Shown: piece after piece, positions 38,616 to 45,948 of the stretch
Layout of the letters: every line of letters begins with the position of its first letter
Position numbering within the stretch: position 1 is the first letter of the stretch
IMG/VR virus record: IMGVR_UViG_3300020020_000067
Span: 1 to 45,949 of that record
Direction: 5' to 3' (one strand)
From: a virus
DNA length: 45,949 bases
The notes under the pieces: model-generated
What the model was told of the DNA's origin: nothing
Database searches by the model: none
The model's input: only the letters and a program-made list of their open reading frames with translations
Position numbers and translations under genes: made by a program

Positions 38616-38914
38616 TGGTTACCGTGAATTATACATTTGTTATCCAGCTTCATTACTATTGGTCTGCAATTCTCATTACACCTATTTGCGTCTTTGTCCT
38701 GTCTTATATTATCTATTGTAAAGTGGGTGAGGGTAAAAAAAGTAACAGTACATTTCATGTATTTTTCTATTGAGCAATCATAGTATAATACGGTTTTTTT
38801 ATTCTTGCTGTAGTCTTTAAGTAGAACAGAGCTTCCTATTTCGTGTTTTGTTATTTCCTGCAACCGTTCTTTTATCCTCATCCCGACTATTTTATAATTT
38901 GTGATTGCGATCAT
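38612..38914 (-). CDS. Hypothetical protein (100 aa)
   Basis: Mixed alpha/beta with several Cys ('YYDCSIEKYMKCTV', 'NRCNENCRPIVMKLDNKCIIHG'). No family recognised. It is the second gene of the early - strand operon after the switch regulator; a 53-bp gap precedes it. Confidence 0.45.
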   Translation of the reverse strand: MIAITNYKIVGMRIKERLQEITKHEIGSSVLLKDYSKNKKTVLYYDCSIEKYMKCTVTFFTLTHFTIDNIRQDKDANRCNENCRPIVMKLDNKCIIHGNQ

Positions 38915-38967
38915 TGTTTGTGGTTTTTTAAGATTTACCTATAAGTGGTATTGACTTCGTATAATTA

Positions 38968-39192
38968 CTATGCTATCTTTGTTTCAACTTCTTCTTCCAG
39001 TATCTCCTGATCACTTAATCCTGTTTCCTCTCGTATTACCTGTAAAGCCTTTGCGGTGGTCAAGGTTCCGTTTTCTTTGTTTTTCCGTATCAACCTATCA
39101 ATCCATACTTCGGTGAATCCTAAAGCAAGAGCTAGCTTTAAAACGGTTTCTCTGGCACTAAGGGAGGCTATTGCTTTTTCTGTGAGTTTCAT
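38968..39192 (-). CDS. Small DNA-binding switch protein (Cro-like position)
   Basis: A 74-residue protein from ATG 39192; an apparent longer reading would run through the divergent promoter region and part of the repressor gene, so I reject it. It is helical: 'KLTEKAIASLSARETVLKLALALGFTEVWIDRLIRKNKENGTLTTAKALQVIREETGLSDQEIL', with an HTH-like turn around 'LALGFTEVWIDRLIRKN'. As the first early gene, divergent from an XRE repressor, it occupies the Cro position. Confidence 0.6.
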   Translation of the reverse strand: MKLTEKAIASLSARETVLKLALALGFTEVWIDRLIRKNKENGTLTTAKALQVIREETGLSDQEILEEEVETKIA

Positions 39193-39286
39193 TATATTCG
39201 TTTTACGTTTGTCCGAACAAATATACATACGGGAAAACGTTAAAACCAAATTTTCCGCAATATATTTTAAAACAAATTTTGAAACA
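39193..39286. promoter_or_regulatory. Divergent promoter/operator of the genetic switch
   Basis: For the - strand: TATATTTG (-7, 39225-39218) and TTG (-33, 39249-39247) separated by 21 bp match the Bacteroidota promoter (TTG-N17-23-TAnnTTTG). For the + strand: TACGTTTG at 39204-39211 fits a -7 box, with no clear -33. Both boxes overlap the dyad tttgtccgaacaaa (39208-39221), a likely operator. A second pair, ttaaaaccaaatttt (39240-39254) and ttaaaacaaatttt (39267-39280), forms direct repeats near the repressor start. Confidence 0.65.
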
Positions 39287-39667
39287 ATGTTGCATCTAGC
39301 TAAAAACATTAAGTGGATCAGGCTTTTAAGCGGAAAGAAGCAAACCGAATTTGCCGTAATATTAGGCATCACAGATGATCAACTTTACACTTATGAGAGT
39401 GGGAAGGCAAAACCAAACAGCGTAGTAAAGGGAAAAATTGCAACAATCGCAGGGATAACTATTGAAGATTTAGAAAACACGGATATAAAAAAGCAAACAG
39501 TACAGGTCATAAACCCAGACACAAAAAAAGTGGAATTTACACTCGCCCCCAATGGAGCGAATCAGCATGAAAAGGAATTGAAACACTTACAGGAAATGTT
39601 AGCAGAGAAGGAAAAGCAAATTAAGTTGTTAACTCAATTATTAGAAAAGACTTCTAAAAAAAGCTGA
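39287..39667 (+). CDS. XRE-family transcriptional repressor (CI-like)
   Basis: A 126-residue protein from ATG 39287; longer in-frame readings would extend through the divergent promoter. The N-terminal HTH 'LAKNIKWIRLLSGKKQTEFAVILGITDDQLYTYESGKAKPNSVVKGKIATIAGITIEDLEN' (4-64) is classic XRE/HTH_3. The C-terminal ~40 residues form a Leu-rich coiled coil ('LKHLQEMLAEKEKQIKLLTQLLEKT') for dimerisation. There is no peptidase domain, so induction would not be by RecA self-cleavage. It resembles small repressors common in Bacteroidota phages and bacteria, and is divergent from the early operon. Confidence 0.82.
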   Translation: MLHLAKNIKWIRLLSGKKQTEFAVILGITDDQLYTYESGKAKPNSVVKGKIATIAGITIEDLENTDIKKQTVQVINPDTKKVEFTLAPNGANQHEKELKHLQEMLAEKEKQIKLLTQLLEKTSKKS

Positions 39668-39748
39668 TTCGTACTAACTGAAACACATACTCGATTCCCC
39701 ACTTAACAGTTCATACATTATAAGAAAAGGGGAGGCGGGAAGTTGTAC

Positions 39749-39780
39749 AATAAACTCAACGGTCAACCGTTAGTTTATTT
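39749..39780 (+). terminator. Hairpin downstream of the repressor gene
   Basis: aataaact and aacgg pair with ccgtt and agtttatt around a tcaa loop, with one bulged C: 13 bp in all. A short T-rich tail follows (ttta). It sits 82 bp after the repressor stop and 25 bp before the next gene. It may end the repressor transcript or act as an operator for the following gene. Confidence 0.45.
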
Positions 39781-39804
39781 ATTAACGAACTAAATCCCAA
39801 CCTT

Positions 39805-40113
39805 ATGCAAAACACCGTAACTAAGGAAGCGTTTCTATTGCTACAGAAAATGACTTTCAATAAAACGATAACTGAAACAATACGCCGTTCTGTTCGTGTT
39901 CGATTAATTAGTATCTTAGAATCAGAACAAAAGGCTCATTATTTTTGGGTAGATCATGTAAAGGATAAATTAAATGCCACAAGAAAGAAACAGGTTGAAC
40001 GGGAGTATAATAAGCGAATCCAGGCATTAAAAATTGTGATCTATTCACTCACTCCGTATTTAGAAAGAACAGAAGATGTGCCAACTTTTGTAGTTAAAAA
40101 ACCAAAACAATGA
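39805..40113 (+). CDS. Hypothetical helical protein (102 aa)
   Basis: Helical, basic protein ('ITETIRRSVRVRLISILESEQKAHYFWVDHVKDKLNATRKKQVEREYNKRIQALKIVIYSL'). No family recognised. Next after the repressor; overlaps the lipoprotein gene (ATGA), so the two are probably co-expressed. Confidence 0.5.
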   Translation: MQNTVTKEAFLLLQKMTFNKTITETIRRSVRVRLISILESEQKAHYFWVDHVKDKLNATRKKQVEREYNKRIQALKIVIYSLTPYLERTEDVPTFVVKKPKQ

Positions 40114-40322
40114 ATAAGATAATTTATTTTTTACTTTTAGCCTCCCTCCTCTCCTGTTCAAAGAAAAACGGGAAAGGCGATTATTGTTACCGCTGCCATA
40201 TAACAGGCGGCTACCCTTATCAGGACAGATATTTAGATACTTGTACTCAGGTTGAAAGTCGCGGGTTTGGTTTCCAAGATGCAAATGGCAACGATCTAAA
40301 TTCATTTTGTACTAGGCAATAG
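40110..40322 (+). CDS. Small Cys-rich lipoprotein (70 aa)
   Basis: Starts 'MNKIIYFLLLASLLSC', a clear lipoprotein signal with Cys16. The mature part has five further-spaced Cys ('YCYRCH', 'DTCTQ', 'SFCTRQ') that may form disulphides outside the inner membrane, plus a basic 'SKKNGKG' start. A lipoprotein encoded beside a repressor is a candidate superinfection-exclusion or lysogenic-conversion protein, like other phage lipoproteins that block receptors. That function is inference. A strong GC hairpin follows. Confidence 0.6.
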   Translation: MNKIIYFLLLASLLSCSKKNGKGDYCYRCHITGGYPYQDRYLDTCTQVESRGFGFQDANGNDLNSFCTRQ

Positions 40323-40359
40323 CCCCTCCCCTATCAGTAAATATTAATAGGGGGAGGGG
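40323..40359 (+). terminator. Strong hairpin, probable terminator after the lipoprotein gene
   Basis: cccctcccctat pairs with atagggggagggg (12 bp with one bulged G) around a 12-nt A/T loop, right at the lipoprotein stop codon. It lacks a good T tract, so it may act as an mRNA stabiliser or a rho-type pause. From 40360 to 40457 no gene is seen. Confidence 0.55.
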
Positions 40360-40457
40360 ATCCTTATCTCATTACTAAAATCCATAGCCCTAAAGATACT
40401 AAAAATAATAGCATCAACAGAGAAGGAATTAGGTTTTAATAAAGTAAATTTGGGAAT

Positions 40458-40727
40458 ATGAAAGTATTTGAAACAGAAAAACAAATTAAAGAGGTATATG
40501 TAACATTAGAAAGTTACACGCTATGCGATAAGTGCAATGAGAAAATAAAAAAGGACACTTATGAGCAGTTTAAGTGTGAATTAATCCATGAGACCGGAAC
40601 GAATTATCCGGAAGGAGGCAGTGGCGAAAAGCAAGAAATGGAGTTATGTCAAAAATGCGCTGTTGAGTTAATTGAATTACTAAAAACCAATGGTTACAGG
40701 ATTGCTGATTCCGAGTGGGATTGGTAG
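40458..40727 (+). CDS. Zinc-finger-like small protein (89 aa)
   Basis: Two CxxC pairs ('LCDKCNEKIKK' and 'LCQKCAVELIELL') enclose a beta-rich middle, consistent with a treble-clef-like zinc fold. No family name can be asserted. Its leader 'gtaaatttgggaatATG' is nearly repeated before the next gene. Confidence 0.5.
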   Translation: MKVFETEKQIKEVYVTLESYTLCDKCNEKIKKDTYEQFKCELIHETGTNYPEGGSGEKQEMELCQKCAVELIELLKTNGYRIADSEWDW

Positions 40728-40740
40728 TAAATTTGTGAAT

Positions 40741-41097
40741 ATGATAAAAGCAAACGAATTAAGAATAGGTAATTGGGTAAACGACACAGTTAGCGGGAAT
40801 CCTATTAGGCGGATTAAAACACATGATTTCACAAGCGACCTTAGTTATTTAGAACCAATTGAATTATCTCCTGAAATATTAGAGAAGGCGGGGTTTAATA
40901 GAAAAGAATCCCCTATAAACTTTCCTAACCCATACAGGTTTTTATATGAGAAAGGATGCGTAATCATTAGATTTTTTGATGACAAGAAATTCAATATAAA
41001 AATAAAAGACCACAGAGACGATAGACAATTAAACCTCCACCAACTTCAGAACTTATATTGGGTTTTGGTTGGCGAGGAGTTAGAGATAAATTTATAA
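40741..41097 (+). CDS. Hypothetical protein (118 aa)
   Basis: I start at ATG 40741 ('MIKANELRIGNWVNDTVSGN'); the 'ikanelRiGNwv' opening is typical of a common small phage and Bacteroidota protein group, which fixes the start. The rest includes 'IELSPEILEKAGF' and 'LHQLQNLYWVLVGEELEINL', the latter also typical of that group. Function unknown. Leader 'gtaaatttgtgaatATG'. Confidence 0.65.
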   Translation: MIKANELRIGNWVNDTVSGNPIRRIKTHDFTSDLSYLEPIELSPEILEKAGFNRKESPINFPNPYRFLYEKGCVIIRFFDDKKFNIKIKDHRDDRQLNLHQLQNLYWVLVGEELEINL

Positions 41098-41099
41098 AT

Positions 41100-41666
41100 A
41101 TGGAAGAATTTAGAACAATACCTTCTTTCCCCGATTATTCAGTTTCTAATAAGGGGCGAGTTAAGACAAACTCAAGAAGATTAAGATACACTCACGCTGT
41201 TACGGGACATGAGCATTTTAGGATTTGTCAAGAGAGACTCCTGAAGGTTCAATACAATATTCAAACTGGCTATAAATTTAACCAGTTATACAGGGGCGCA
41301 AAGATGTACAACAAACCAGTGCATCAATTAGTGGCGGATGCTTTCTTGCCTAAAGTAGATGGTCTTGATTATATTAATCACATTGACGGCAACAAGCATA
41401 ATAATACAGTTGAGAATCTTGAAAGGTGTACAAACGAATACAACCACGAACACGCTACAAAAACAGGACTAAAGCCACGAGGATCACGAATTGCAACAGC
41501 TAAATTAAACGAACGGTCTGTTGAGGCAATAAAGAACATGGTTAAAGATGGAGTTAGTCATGGGCAAATAGCCAAATGGTTTAATGTTTCTCGGTCTAAT
41601 ATTTCTCTAATTGCCGAAGGTAAAACATGGCAACCCCTCGCGGAAGAATTAGCAATCGAATTATGA
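41100..41666 (+). CDS. NUMOD4/HNH homing endonuclease
   Basis: A 188-residue protein from ATG 41100. Three modules are visible: NUMOD4 ('FRTIPSFPDYSVSNKGRVK', 4-22), an HNH nuclease ('VHQLVADAFLPKVDGLDYINHIDGNKHNNTVENLERC', His75, His94, Asn102), and a C-terminal helix-turn-helix DNA-recognition domain ('VSHGQIAKWFNVSRSNISLIAEGKTWQPL'). This is a free-standing homing endonuclease as found in many phages, able to mobilise itself into phages lacking it. The next gene overlaps (ATGA). Confidence 0.88.
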   Translation: MEEFRTIPSFPDYSVSNKGRVKTNSRRLRYTHAVTGHEHFRICQERLLKVQYNIQTGYKFNQLYRGAKMYNKPVHQLVADAFLPKVDGLDYINHIDGNKHNNTVENLERCTNEYNHEHATKTGLKPRGSRIATAKLNERSVEAIKNMVKDGVSHGQIAKWFNVSRSNISLIAEGKTWQPLAEELAIEL

Positions 41667-41866
41667 AATGTTTTCTCTCTCTATTATATTTATCGACCAG
41701 GACTCCGAAGGGTGAAGTATGCGACCTTTGTAAATTACCGATAGAAGGAAAGAAATGGGTTTTAATGCTCGACCATAATGACCCGGTAAACTTCCTGCCT
41801 AAACCACTACTAGGAACGTTTTGCACACCATGTAAAGAGAACTACCTAACGAAAGAGAATGCTTAA
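41663..41866 (+). CDS. Small zinc-binding protein (67 aa)
   Basis: Start ATG 41663 overlaps the upstream TGA (ATGA). A CxxC ('VCDLCKLPIEGKKW') and a later CxxC ('FCTPCKENYL') suggest zinc binding, with 'MLDHNDPVNF' between. No family recognised. After it, 41867-42018 has no firm gene: a TTG-initiated extension of the next gene is possible. Confidence 0.5.
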   Translation: MKCFLSLLYLSTRTPKGEVCDLCKLPIEGKKWVLMLDHNDPVNFLPKPLLGTFCTPCKENYLTKENA

Positions 41867-42018
41867 ATCTTTAGCACATCTGTTGATAAAAAATTTAGCA
41901 ATATAAGATATTATTTCTGTGTTTGATTCTTATTATTGTGTCTGTGTACCCCCTTTTATTATTTAATGAAAACTGCTCAAGTCCTGATCTTAAGGAAGAG
42001 GCTTACCCAGAGGATATA

Positions 42019-42321
42019 ATGTGGACTAATCAGCGAGGCATTGGTATGGACTGCACTTCTTTATATTTTCTGGTTCATAACGGTACGGTTAAAATAGGAA
42101 GGACTGAAAAGCCGGAACGCAGGTTAGACACAATGAAAGTTTATCTAAGCCATGCAGCTATCATGTATGTTTTTGATGGGAAGGGTCACATGGAAAAGAA
42201 TATGCACAGGTGTTTTGCTGATTTTAAATTAAGTGGGGAATGGTTTAAGTACAACGCACGAATAAAGAGGTTTTTAAAGAAGTTCCATTTCGGCAAGTCG
42301 ATAATACTTGAAAAATACTGA
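42019..42321 (+). CDS. T5orf172/GIY-YIG-like nuclease domain protein
   Basis: About 100 residues from ATG 42019. A TTG at 41923 would add a 32-residue hydrophobic N-terminus, and ATG 42046 is also possible. The core 'SLYFLVHNGTVKIGRTEKPERRLDTMK...MEKNMHRCFADFKLSGEWFKYNARIKRFL' is the T5orf172 (MUG113) form of the GIY-YIG domain: 'YF...g.vKIG.t..pe.Rl' and 'Ek.lH..F...r..GEWF'. Such proteins occur in phages as small nucleases or DNA-binding factors; target unknown. Confidence 0.78.
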   Translation: MWTNQRGIGMDCTSLYFLVHNGTVKIGRTEKPERRLDTMKVYLSHAAIMYVFDGKGHMEKNMHRCFADFKLSGEWFKYNARIKRFLKKFHFGKSIILEKY

Positions 42322-42327
42322 TACCCT

Positions 42328-42534
42328 ATGATAATAACCGAGAAGACTCTCGATGACAAAGACAAGAAAATTATACAATTGGTTATTCGGAGAGTTAGCT
42401 ACAAGAAAATGAGCAAAATTGTTTTTCTGTCTGAGGTCGGAATCCGTGCCCGTTTGAAAACAATGAGAAACTACTACAAATGTGAATCTACTTCAGACCT
42501 AATTTCCTACCTAATAGACAACGCTATTATCTAA
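42328..42534 (+). CDS. LuxR/NarL-type HTH protein
   Basis: A 68-residue protein consisting of little more than a GerE-like HTH: 'LDDKDKKIIQLVIRRVSYKKMSKIVFLSEVGIRARLKTMRNYYKCESTSDLISYLIDNAII', matching 'lt..E.eil.li..G.s.keIa..l..s..TV...l..i..Kl.v.s...l...a'. No receiver domain. It lies just upstream of the late operon and could activate late transcription, by analogy with small phage late regulators. Confidence 0.7.
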   Translation: MIITEKTLDDKDKKIIQLVIRRVSYKKMSKIVFLSEVGIRARLKTMRNYYKCESTSDLISYLIDNAII

Positions 42535-42616
42535 GCGAAACAAAAGTCTATCACTTTGCGATATAGTAAAGTATAATTCTCTATTTTAATTTTACATTCT
42601 TAATCCGGTCTCAACT

Positions 42617-42805
42617 GTGATAAAAGAGAATGTTTCCCGTACATGGAGTAATACTACTCCGATTGCAAGAGTAAGAAAGAAGCTGAATAACGGCCTATTC
42701 GATTTGAGAGAACACTTTCATAAACATCCTTCTTATATCAAGCGGTACACAGAAACAGATGAAGATGAAATAATTGAGACTGAAGATCCTATTGAACTGG
42801 ATTAA
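42617..42805 (+). CDS. Small charged protein (62 aa)
   Basis: Starts at GTG 42617. Basic first half ('NTTPIARVRKKLNNGLFDLREHFHKHPSYIKR'), acidic C-terminal half ('TETDEDEIIETEDPIELD'). No family recognised. The 82-bp gap before it contains TTTG (42555-42558) and TATTTTAA (42582-42589) separated by 23 bp, a weak promoter candidate for the late arm. Confidence 0.45.
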   Translation: MIKENVSRTWSNTTPIARVRKKLNNGLFDLREHFHKHPSYIKRYTETDEDEIIETEDPIELD

Positions 42806-42855
42806 GTAACGTACCCTAATGAATTATTATTATTCCGCTAACGTGGGATGGATTT

Positions 42856-42892
42856 AGCCTATAAGCTTAAACGCTTGTGGGCTTTTTGTTTT
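42856..42892 (+). terminator. Intrinsic terminator abutting the terminase start codon
   Basis: agcctataagc pairs with gcttgtgggct over 11 bp (two G-U pairs) around ttaaac, followed directly by tttttgtttt and then the ATG of the small terminase gene. The late operon therefore starts exactly where transcription should stop. Control by antitermination, or by a processed leader, would explain this. Confidence 0.75.
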
Positions 42893-43324
42893 ATGGCAAG
42901 ACCAAGAATATACGAATCAGTTGAAGAGATGGATAAGGCGATTGAAGACTATTTCAACCCGCTTTGCACAGTCAGTATGGAAACCGATTGCGGGACTATT
43001 GAATTTGAACCAAAGAGAGAAAGAATTAAGAAGCCGACCATTTCAGGTTTAACATTAGCACTCGGTTTTTCAGATAAGACAACGCTTTATGATTACAGGG
43101 ATAGGCCTGAGTTTTCCCACTCGATAAAGACCGCACTATTAAGAATTGAACAATATCACGAAGAAGGGTTATCAGAAAACAATGTAGCCGGTAGAATATT
43201 CGCACTAAAGAACATGGGATGGAAGGATAAGATTGAACAGGACTTAAATCATAATGGCGGGGTTCAGATAGTAATGAATAAGGTGGAATCAGTTAAGCCA
43301 TCCTATGAAACCAAAGCAGAATGA
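42893..43324 (+). CDS. terS: Terminase small subunit
   Basis: A 143-residue protein from ATG 42893 ('MARPRIYESVEEMDKAIEDYF'). A start at 42848 is rejected because it would read through the terminator hairpin. The core 'KKPTISGLTLALGFSDKTTLYDYRDRPEFSHSIKTALLRIEQYHEEGLSENNVAGRIFALKNMGWKDK' matches phage small terminases ('PT..GLa..LG.s..tl..Y......f...i..A...ie...e..l......aG.iF.LKN..gW'). It recognises the packaging site and overlaps the large subunit gene by 20 bp. Confidence 0.85.
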   Translation: MARPRIYESVEEMDKAIEDYFNPLCTVSMETDCGTIEFEPKRERIKKPTISGLTLALGFSDKTTLYDYRDRPEFSHSIKTALLRIEQYHEEGLSENNVAGRIFALKNMGWKDKIEQDLNHNGGVQIVMNKVESVKPSYETKAE

Positions 43325-44486
43325 AGTTCTTTATACTGATGTTTTAGAATGGAACCACAACGCCTATTATTCTAAGAAGTACAGAGTAGTAGCTAATCAG
43401 GGTTCAACCAGATCAGGAAAGACATATTCGATTTGTCAGTTATTAGCTCTTTTAATAGCACATAATGAAGTTAAGTCGATAAGTATAGTCAGTCCAAGTT
43501 TACCGCACTTGAAGCGGGGCGCACGTCGAGACTTCTTGCAGATCCTTGAGGATGCGGGAATCTATTCAGACGAGCAATTCAACAAGACTGACAATGTTTA
43601 TCACTTTCCTAACGGAAGTTATGTGGAGTTCTTTGGAGTAGATGAACCGGGAAAGGTCAGGGGGCCGGGAAGGGATATATTATTTGTCAATGAGGCAAAC
43701 TTAATTCCTTTTCCTGTTTACAAGCAGTTAGCCCTACGGACAAAGGAGATAATCTTTATCGACTTTAACCCGGTGGATGAGATGAATTGGGTTTATGATG
43801 TGGCTGATGCTGAAGGGAACCTAATGATTCATTCTACTTACCTGAATAATCCTTTTTTACCAAAGGAACAGGTTCAGGAAATAGAATCTCTTAGACTGGC
43901 AGATGAGAATATGTGGAATGTTTTCGGTCTGGGTTTGAGAGGTAAAACATCTGAGTTGGTGTACACCCATTGGAAGACTTGCGAAGAGTTACCATTAAGA
44001 GGGGAGGTTTTCATGGGTTGTGATTTTGGTTATAACGTACCAACCGCTTTAGTTCTTTGCGAATTGTATGAGGAAAGGATTTATGTAAAGGAGCTTCTTT
44101 ATGAGAATAGATTAACCACAAATGATTTGGTAGAAAGGTTTAAAGATATAGGTGTAAGCAAAACAATAGAAATCTATTGTGATAATGCTGAACCGAAAAC
44201 CATAGAAGAATTAAAGAGGGCAGGATATAACGCATGGGAGGCAGATAAGGACGTAACCGAGGGTATAAGAAAAGTAAAATCCTATCCGCTTTTTATAACT
44301 AACGATTCAACGAGTGTCTTAAAAGAGATTAAGGGTTACAAGTGGAGAACAGACGCAAGCGGTAAACCGATTAAGGACAAGGATAAGGATGAGCCGGTAA
44401 AATTCAACGATCACTCAATGGACGCTATGAGGTACGCAGTATTCACAAGATTAGCGGTAGATAGATTAACATGGACAGCTTTTTAA
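43305..44486 (+). CDS. terL: Terminase large subunit (PBSX/Terminase_3 type)
   Basis: A 393-residue packaging motor. ATPase: Walker A 'GSTRSGKT' (33-40), Walker B 'ILFVNE' (125-130). Nuclease (RNase H-like): Asp240 (MGCDFGY), Asp293 (YCDNAEP) and Asp369/Asp373 (FNDHSMDAMRYAVF). The sequence family (PBSX-type) is compatible with headful or cohesive packaging, and does not by itself decide the end structure. It is followed after one base by the portal gene. Confidence 0.95.
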   Translation: MKPKQNEVLYTDVLEWNHNAYYSKKYRVVANQGSTRSGKTYSICQLLALLIAHNEVKSISIVSPSLPHLKRGARRDFLQILEDAGIYSDEQFNKTDNVYHFPNGSYVEFFGVDEPGKVRGPGRDILFVNEANLIPFPVYKQLALRTKEIIFIDFNPVDEMNWVYDVADAEGNLMIHSTYLNNPFLPKEQVQEIESLRLADENMWNVFGLGLRGKTSELVYTHWKTCEELPLRGEVFMGCDFGYNVPTALVLCELYEERIYVKELLYENRLTTNDLVERFKDIGVSKTIEIYCDNAEPKTIEELKRAGYNAWEADKDVTEGIRKVKSYPLFITNDSTSVLKEIKGYKWRTDASGKPIKDKDKDEPVKFNDHSMDAMRYAVFTRLAVDRLTWTAF

Positions 44487-44487
44487 A

Positions 44488-45948
44488 ATGGGATTACTAG
44501 AAAGACTTTTTAATAGTATAAGAAGAATTGATAAGAGCGATAGTTCTTTGACATCTATAGTAAGACAATTCGGTGGGATGCCTGTTTATCCAGATCCTAA
44601 AGTAGAACGATTCTTAGAGGCATATACCGAAAACGCTGCTGTTTATTCAATAGTGAATTTAGCAGCAAGGAAGTTTTCTTTTATTCCCCGGTATGTAGTT
44701 AAAGAAGATAATGAAGAACAGGCTAAATCATATAAAAGACTATTAAGGCAAGGGCAATTCCTAAGAGCCAATAAGGTAAAAACAAAAGCTTACTCCACTC
44801 CGCAGGGGAAGGCGGGGCCTGAATCATTAGAGGCCCTACTTGCAAGACCTAACCCAAGTTATGGTCAGGATTTGTTTTATTACTCGATCTATGTTTCATA
44901 TAAAATATGCGGAGAAGCTTTTGTTTGGTTGAACAGGGGTGATTTAGGGCAATATAAAAATCCCGATGGGGGAGTTAATGATGAGGCAATAGATAAACTT
45001 CCTGTCTTAGAAATGTATTGGCTTCCGGCTGACCTGGTAACTATCATTCCAGATCCATTAGATGTATGGGGAATCATGGGTTATGAGTTAGACATTGATG
45101 GTAAGAGGGCTTTTGTAAGAAAGAACGATGTTATTCATTGGAAAACATTTAATCCCTTCTTTGACGCAACAACAAGAGAACATTTAAGAGGCTTACTTCC
45201 TCCGATAAATAAAATACTCCAACAAGAGGAAGATTCAACAGATGCAGCCGTAGCAATGTATCAACATGGGGGCGCAAGAGGTGTGTTATTTGAGAAGACG
45301 TTGGGAATGAAGATGACTGTTGAGCAGAAGAGTAAGATTGAGGAGATAACCGGAAAGAGGATAAACAATAAGGATCTAAAGAGTGCAATTGCTAATCTAC
45401 AGGGTGATTGGGGCTTTATAGATATAGGTAAGGATTCGGTTGATATGCAACTCTTAGAAGGTAACGATAAGGCTTTTGCAAAGCTGTGTCATGCTTTCGG
45501 TGTTCCTCCTGGTTTATTCTTAGTAGATCAGACTTACGAGAACCAAAGAAGTAACAGGAAGAGAATGTTAAGTGAATTAATCATGCCCGATTGCGCTTCT
45601 TTCAATGATGAGATGAATAGGTTGTTGCTTCCTTCTTTCGGGTTAAAGGGACAAAAGATAGAACCGGATTATTCAGAATTACCAGAGATGCAGGAGGACA
45701 TGAAGGACATGATTACAACTCTTAAAGATGCTCCTGTAACTAAGAATGAATTTAGAGAGGCAATAGGGTATGATCCTTTACCTATTGAAGAAATGGATAA
45801 GGTGTTTGTAGATAGCGGTCAGATGCCTATTGAAGAAGTGAGCGAGTTGGATAAAATATTAAACGCTGGGCCAAATGGACAAGGCAATAGAGAAAATGGT
45901 AATGGAAAAGTATCCAATAACGGACAAGGAAAAAAATTGTCGCCTTGA
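44488..45948 (+). CDS. Portal protein (HK97 type), near-complete copy
   Basis: A 486-residue protein with the HK97 portal pattern: N-terminal 'YTENAAVYSIVNLAARKFSFIPRYVV', 'LLARPNPSYGQDLFYYSIYVSYKICGEAFVWLNRG' (about 115-150), 'DVIHWKTFNPFFDATTREHLRGLLPPINKILQQEEDSTDAAVAMYQHGGARGVL', 'FGVPPGLFLVDQTYENQRSNRKRMLSELIMPDCASFNDEMNRLLLPSFG', and 'APVTKNEFREAIGYDPLP'. It forms the dodecameric entry vertex for DNA. Its last 147 bases recur at the start of the window, so here the gene reaches its TGA (45946-45948) one base before the window ends. Confidence 0.93.
   Translation: MGLLERLFNSIRRIDKSDSSLTSIVRQFGGMPVYPDPKVERFLEAYTENAAVYSIVNLAARKFSFIPRYVVKEDNEEQAKSYKRLLRQGQFLRANKVKTKAYSTPQGKAGPESLEALLARPNPSYGQDLFYYSIYVSYKICGEAFVWLNRGDLGQYKNPDGGVNDEAIDKLPVLEMYWLPADLVTIIPDPLDVWGIMGYELDIDGKRAFVRKNDVIHWKTFNPFFDATTREHLRGLLPPINKILQQEEDSTDAAVAMYQHGGARGVLFEKTLGMKMTVEQKSKIEEITGKRINNKDLKSAIANLQGDWGFIDIGKDSVDMQLLEGNDKAFAKLCHAFGVPPGLFLVDQTYENQRSNRKRMLSELIMPDCASFNDEMNRLLLPSFGLKGQKIEPDYSELPEMQEDMKDMITTLKDAPVTKNEFREAIGYDPLPIEEMDKVFVDSGQMPIEEVSELDKILNAGPNGQGNRENGNGKVSNNGQGKKLSP

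Noticed and set aside
39056-39286. Extended N-terminus of the XRE repressor
   Set aside because: The extra 77 codons lie across the divergent promoter and antisense to the Cro-like gene; the HTH pattern begins after ATG 39287.
39193-39372. Extended N-terminus of the Cro-like gene
   Set aside because: It would run across the operator and antisense to the repressor; ATG 39192 follows the promoter.
41923-42018. TTG-started hydrophobic extension of the T5orf172 protein
   Set aside because: The family domain does not need it and the leader is A/T-rich; kept only as an alternative start.
42848-42892. Longer terminase small subunit starting at 42848
   Set aside because: The extra codons read through a perfect terminator hairpin and T tract; ATG 42893 gives the family-like start.
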